Positions 62,816 through 64,000 of a stretch of 64,000 nt of DNA are shown one piece after another. The stretch lies in NCBI GenBank assembly GCA_900548185.1, contig URJJ01000004.1, positions 28,058-92,057 on the forward strand, in the 5' to 3' direction. A model generated the notes under the pieces. The model was not told where the DNA came from and ran no database searches. It saw nothing but the letters and a program-made list of their open reading frames with translations. This stretch comes from an uncultured Opitutales bacterium (lineage in GTDB: Bacteria > Verrucomicrobiota > Verrucomicrobiia > Opitutales > Intestinicryptomonadaceae). The number at the start of each line of letters is the position of its first letter. Position 1 is the first letter of the stretch. The position numbers were made by a program, and so were the translations under genes.

Positions 62816-63366
62816 GCGGGGGCTTCTGGCAGGAGTTTGCCGCGTATTTGAGGGGCGGGGGGCCGCTTATGCTCCCGCTTGCGGCGCTTGCAGTGTATAT
62901 ATATTATTCCGGATTCTGCATTCTCTTCAGGCTCGCGGCCCTTAGGCGGGACTGCCGTAGCGGCGCGCGCCTCAGGGAAAACCTCGGCCGCTACTTCGCT
63001 GAAAACCTGTCTGGCTCGCTCTCCGACCGCGCGTCCCTGAAGGCCAATTTCGACTGCTTGAGAAAGTCGGTCATGCCTCCCGTGAGCCGGGGGATAGAGA
63101 CCCTTGGAATTCTTGCTGCGGCCGCCCCGCTCCTCGGGCTTCTTGGCACGGTCTCCGGGATGACGCTTGCCATGGGCACGGTGGGGGGGGCTTCGGACGG
63201 CGTCGCCGAGGGCGTTTCAAGGGCGCTTATTACCACGCAGTGCGGCCTTACAATCGCAATACCCGCGATGGTGCTGAGGATGCAGGCCTCGCGCATGCGC
63301 CAGAAGGTATTGATAAGCATAAGCAGGTGCGAATCGCGCCTGATTCTGGAGGGCGCGCCTGAATGA
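62812..63366 (+). CDS. exbB: ExbB-type proton channel subunit
   Basis: 184 residues with three helices. The first is near 17-40, then the ExbB core AAAAPLLGLLGTVSGMTLAM and EGVSRALITTQCGLTIAIPA near residues 102-165. ExbB pentamers with ExbD convert the proton gradient into movement of TonB. Overlapping frames on both sides show translational coupling. Confidence 0.92.
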   Translation: MSGGFWQEFAAYLRGGGPLMLPLAALAVYIYYSGFCILFRLAALRRDCRSGARLRENLGRYFAENLSGSLSDRASLKANFDCLRKSVMPPVSRGIETLGILAAAAPLLGLLGTVSGMTLAMGTVGGASDGVAEGVSRALITTQCGLTIAIPAMVLRMQASRMRQKVLISISRCESRLILEGAPE

Positions 63367-63776
63367 GCCTCAGACGGCCCAGCTTTGAGGACGCCGATTC
63401 GGGCAGGGAAATCAACATATCCCCGCTCATAGACGTCATGTTCATCCTGCTTATATTTTTCATTGTAACAATGGTGTTTTCGGAAAAGAGCGGAATGCCG
63501 ATTGAGCGGCCCAAGTCCTCCGAGGCGCGCAATATCGAGGAGGGGGCGATGAACGTTTTTGTCGACAGGTCCGGCAGGATAAGCGTCGGCGGCCTTGAAG
63601 TCGGCATTCCCGCCCTGCGCGACGCGGCGCGGCTCAACCGTTCCAAGGCGGCCGTCATAGACTCAGACGGCGCCGTCGGCGTTTCGCGGATTGTGGAAAT
63701 AATGGACGCCTGCTCGCAGGGCGGCGTGGAGCGCATATTCATAGCCTCAGACAAGGCCGGGGGGAATCCGCTATGA
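63363..63776 (+). CDS. exbD: ExbD-type biopolymer transport protein
   Basis: 137 residues. A short cytoplasmic N-terminus is followed by one helix with the essential Asp: INISPLIDVMFILLIFFIVT (Asp24). The periplasmic domain (about 45-137) has MNVFVDRSGRISVGGLEV and VSRIVEIMDACSQGGVERIF. Its stop overlaps the start of the TonB-like gene. Confidence 0.93.
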   Translation: MSLRRPSFEDADSGREINISPLIDVMFILLIFFIVTMVFSEKSGMPIERPKSSEARNIEEGAMNVFVDRSGRISVGGLEVGIPALRDAARLNRSKAAVIDSDGAVGVSRIVEIMDACSQGGVERIFIASDKAGGNPL

Positions 63777-63974
63777 CGCGCCCGTTTGACATGTCGGACA
63801 CTCCGGGGCGCCGCGCGAAGAGCCTGGCCTGCTCCCTGGCCCTGACTTTTTTCATCTTTGCAGCCTATCCGCTTTCCCGCGCCCTCTCGTCCTCCCCCGA
63901 AGTTCCCGGGCGCCCTCCGGCGGAGCTTGCCCTCGTGCGCCGCGCGCCCGAAAACTCCCGGGCCGCCCCCGCCT
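63773..63974 (+). CDS. TonB-like protein, N-terminal fragment truncated by the contig end
   Basis: 67 codons remain. The ATG overlaps the exbD stop (ATGA). The fragment has a cytoplasmic basic start (MTRPFDMSDTPGRRAKS), one hydrophobic helix (about 18-38) and the start of a proline-rich periplasmic stretch (SSSPEVPGRPPAEL), as in TonB. The C-terminal TonB domain is missing because adapter sequence begins at 63975. Its identity rests on operon position and shape. Confidence 0.65.
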
Positions 63975-64000
63975 CTGTCTCTTATACACATCTGACGCTG
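63975..64000. other. Nextera transposase adapter left in the assembly
   Basis: CTGTCTCTTATACACATCT followed by GACGCTG is the Nextera mosaic-end plus read-1 adapter sequence, not genomic DNA. Translated from the minus strand it yields the well-known artefact MCIRDR. Confidence 0.97.

Noticed and set aside
63248..63991. 247-codon minus-strand ORF beginning MCIRDR
   Set aside because: It lies antisense to exbD and its first residues are translated Nextera adapter, a known artefact.

Overview
This is a GC-rich bacterial fragment with tightly packed genes and many 4-base start/stop overlaps. The gene content suggests a member of the PVC superphylum, most likely Verrucomicrobiota (Opitutae-like). 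The reasons are a lone pseudopilin with a short C-terminal domain, a GT4 glycosyltransferase with a YCGNCxRD-type N-terminus, Tat-exported Gfo/Idh/MocA oxidoreductases next to a DUF1080 protein, an exosortase with a private substrate, and a Gram-negative envelope (lpxA, LpxR, lipoproteins, a porin, TonB/ExbBD). This placement rests on family composition only, because no rRNA is present. I see no prophage, insertion sequence or CRISPR array. The last 26 bases are Nextera transposase adapter, so the right edge is a contig end and the final gene is truncated artificially.

Layout. 1-8.7 kb: an N-terminal piece of an aminopeptidase P-like gene, then a DUF192 lipoprotein/small membrane protein/mnmE operon, a GYF-DUF4328 membrane protein, an exonuclease-phosphatase, riboflavin synthase and a pseudopilin. 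The minus-strand run pyrD-efp-argA follows. 8.9-10.6 kb: lpxA-pdxA. 11.07 kb: tRNA-Cys, followed by about 1.1 kb without a supportable gene. 12.3-21.1 kb: a long minus-strand block that reads rpmH-rnpA-yidD-yidC-yebC-leuC-smc in transcription order. 21.4-27.0 kb: a Ppx/GppA-like gene, then an envelope operon of four to five exported proteins (PEGA/LpoB-like, CsgG-like, COG3014 lipoprotein, YcfL, LpoB). 27.5-28.9 kb: an OprB-like porin. 29.7 kb: a tiny ribbon-helix-helix-like ORF.

30.2-36.7 kb (minus): GH127 beta-L-arabinofuranosidase-like protein, then the conserved triad of ATP-grasp alpha-L-glutamate-ligase-like protein, 7TM/inactive-transglutaminase protein and retropepsin-like 'zinc protease', then a Bax-inhibitor-1 protein. 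36.9-41.7 kb (plus): a CDF metal transporter, then exosortase XrtK and its MSEP/MPEP-CTERM partner. 42.0-53.9 kb: class I aldolase, SRAP protein, ffh, GT4, a vWA-like protein, tRNA-Lys, a CmpB-type membrane protein, glmM and a TPR protein. 55.1-59.2 kb (minus): DUF1080 protein and two tandem, very similar Gfo/Idh/MocA oxidoreductases. 59.4-64.0 kb: LpxR-like outer-membrane protein, divergent from rsmD and a TonB2/TtpC-type energy-transducing operon cut by the contig end.

The systems most worth attention are: the XrtK-MPEP-CTERM pair, a sorting enzyme with one dedicated substrate; the ligase/7TM/protease triad, whose substrate is unsettled; and the envelope lipoprotein operon, which packs three LpoB/CsgG-fold-like proteins together. 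Several gene-poor, less GC-rich islands of 0.4-1.1 kb (around 11-12, 29, 49.5 and 54.5 kb) hold no recognisable gene.
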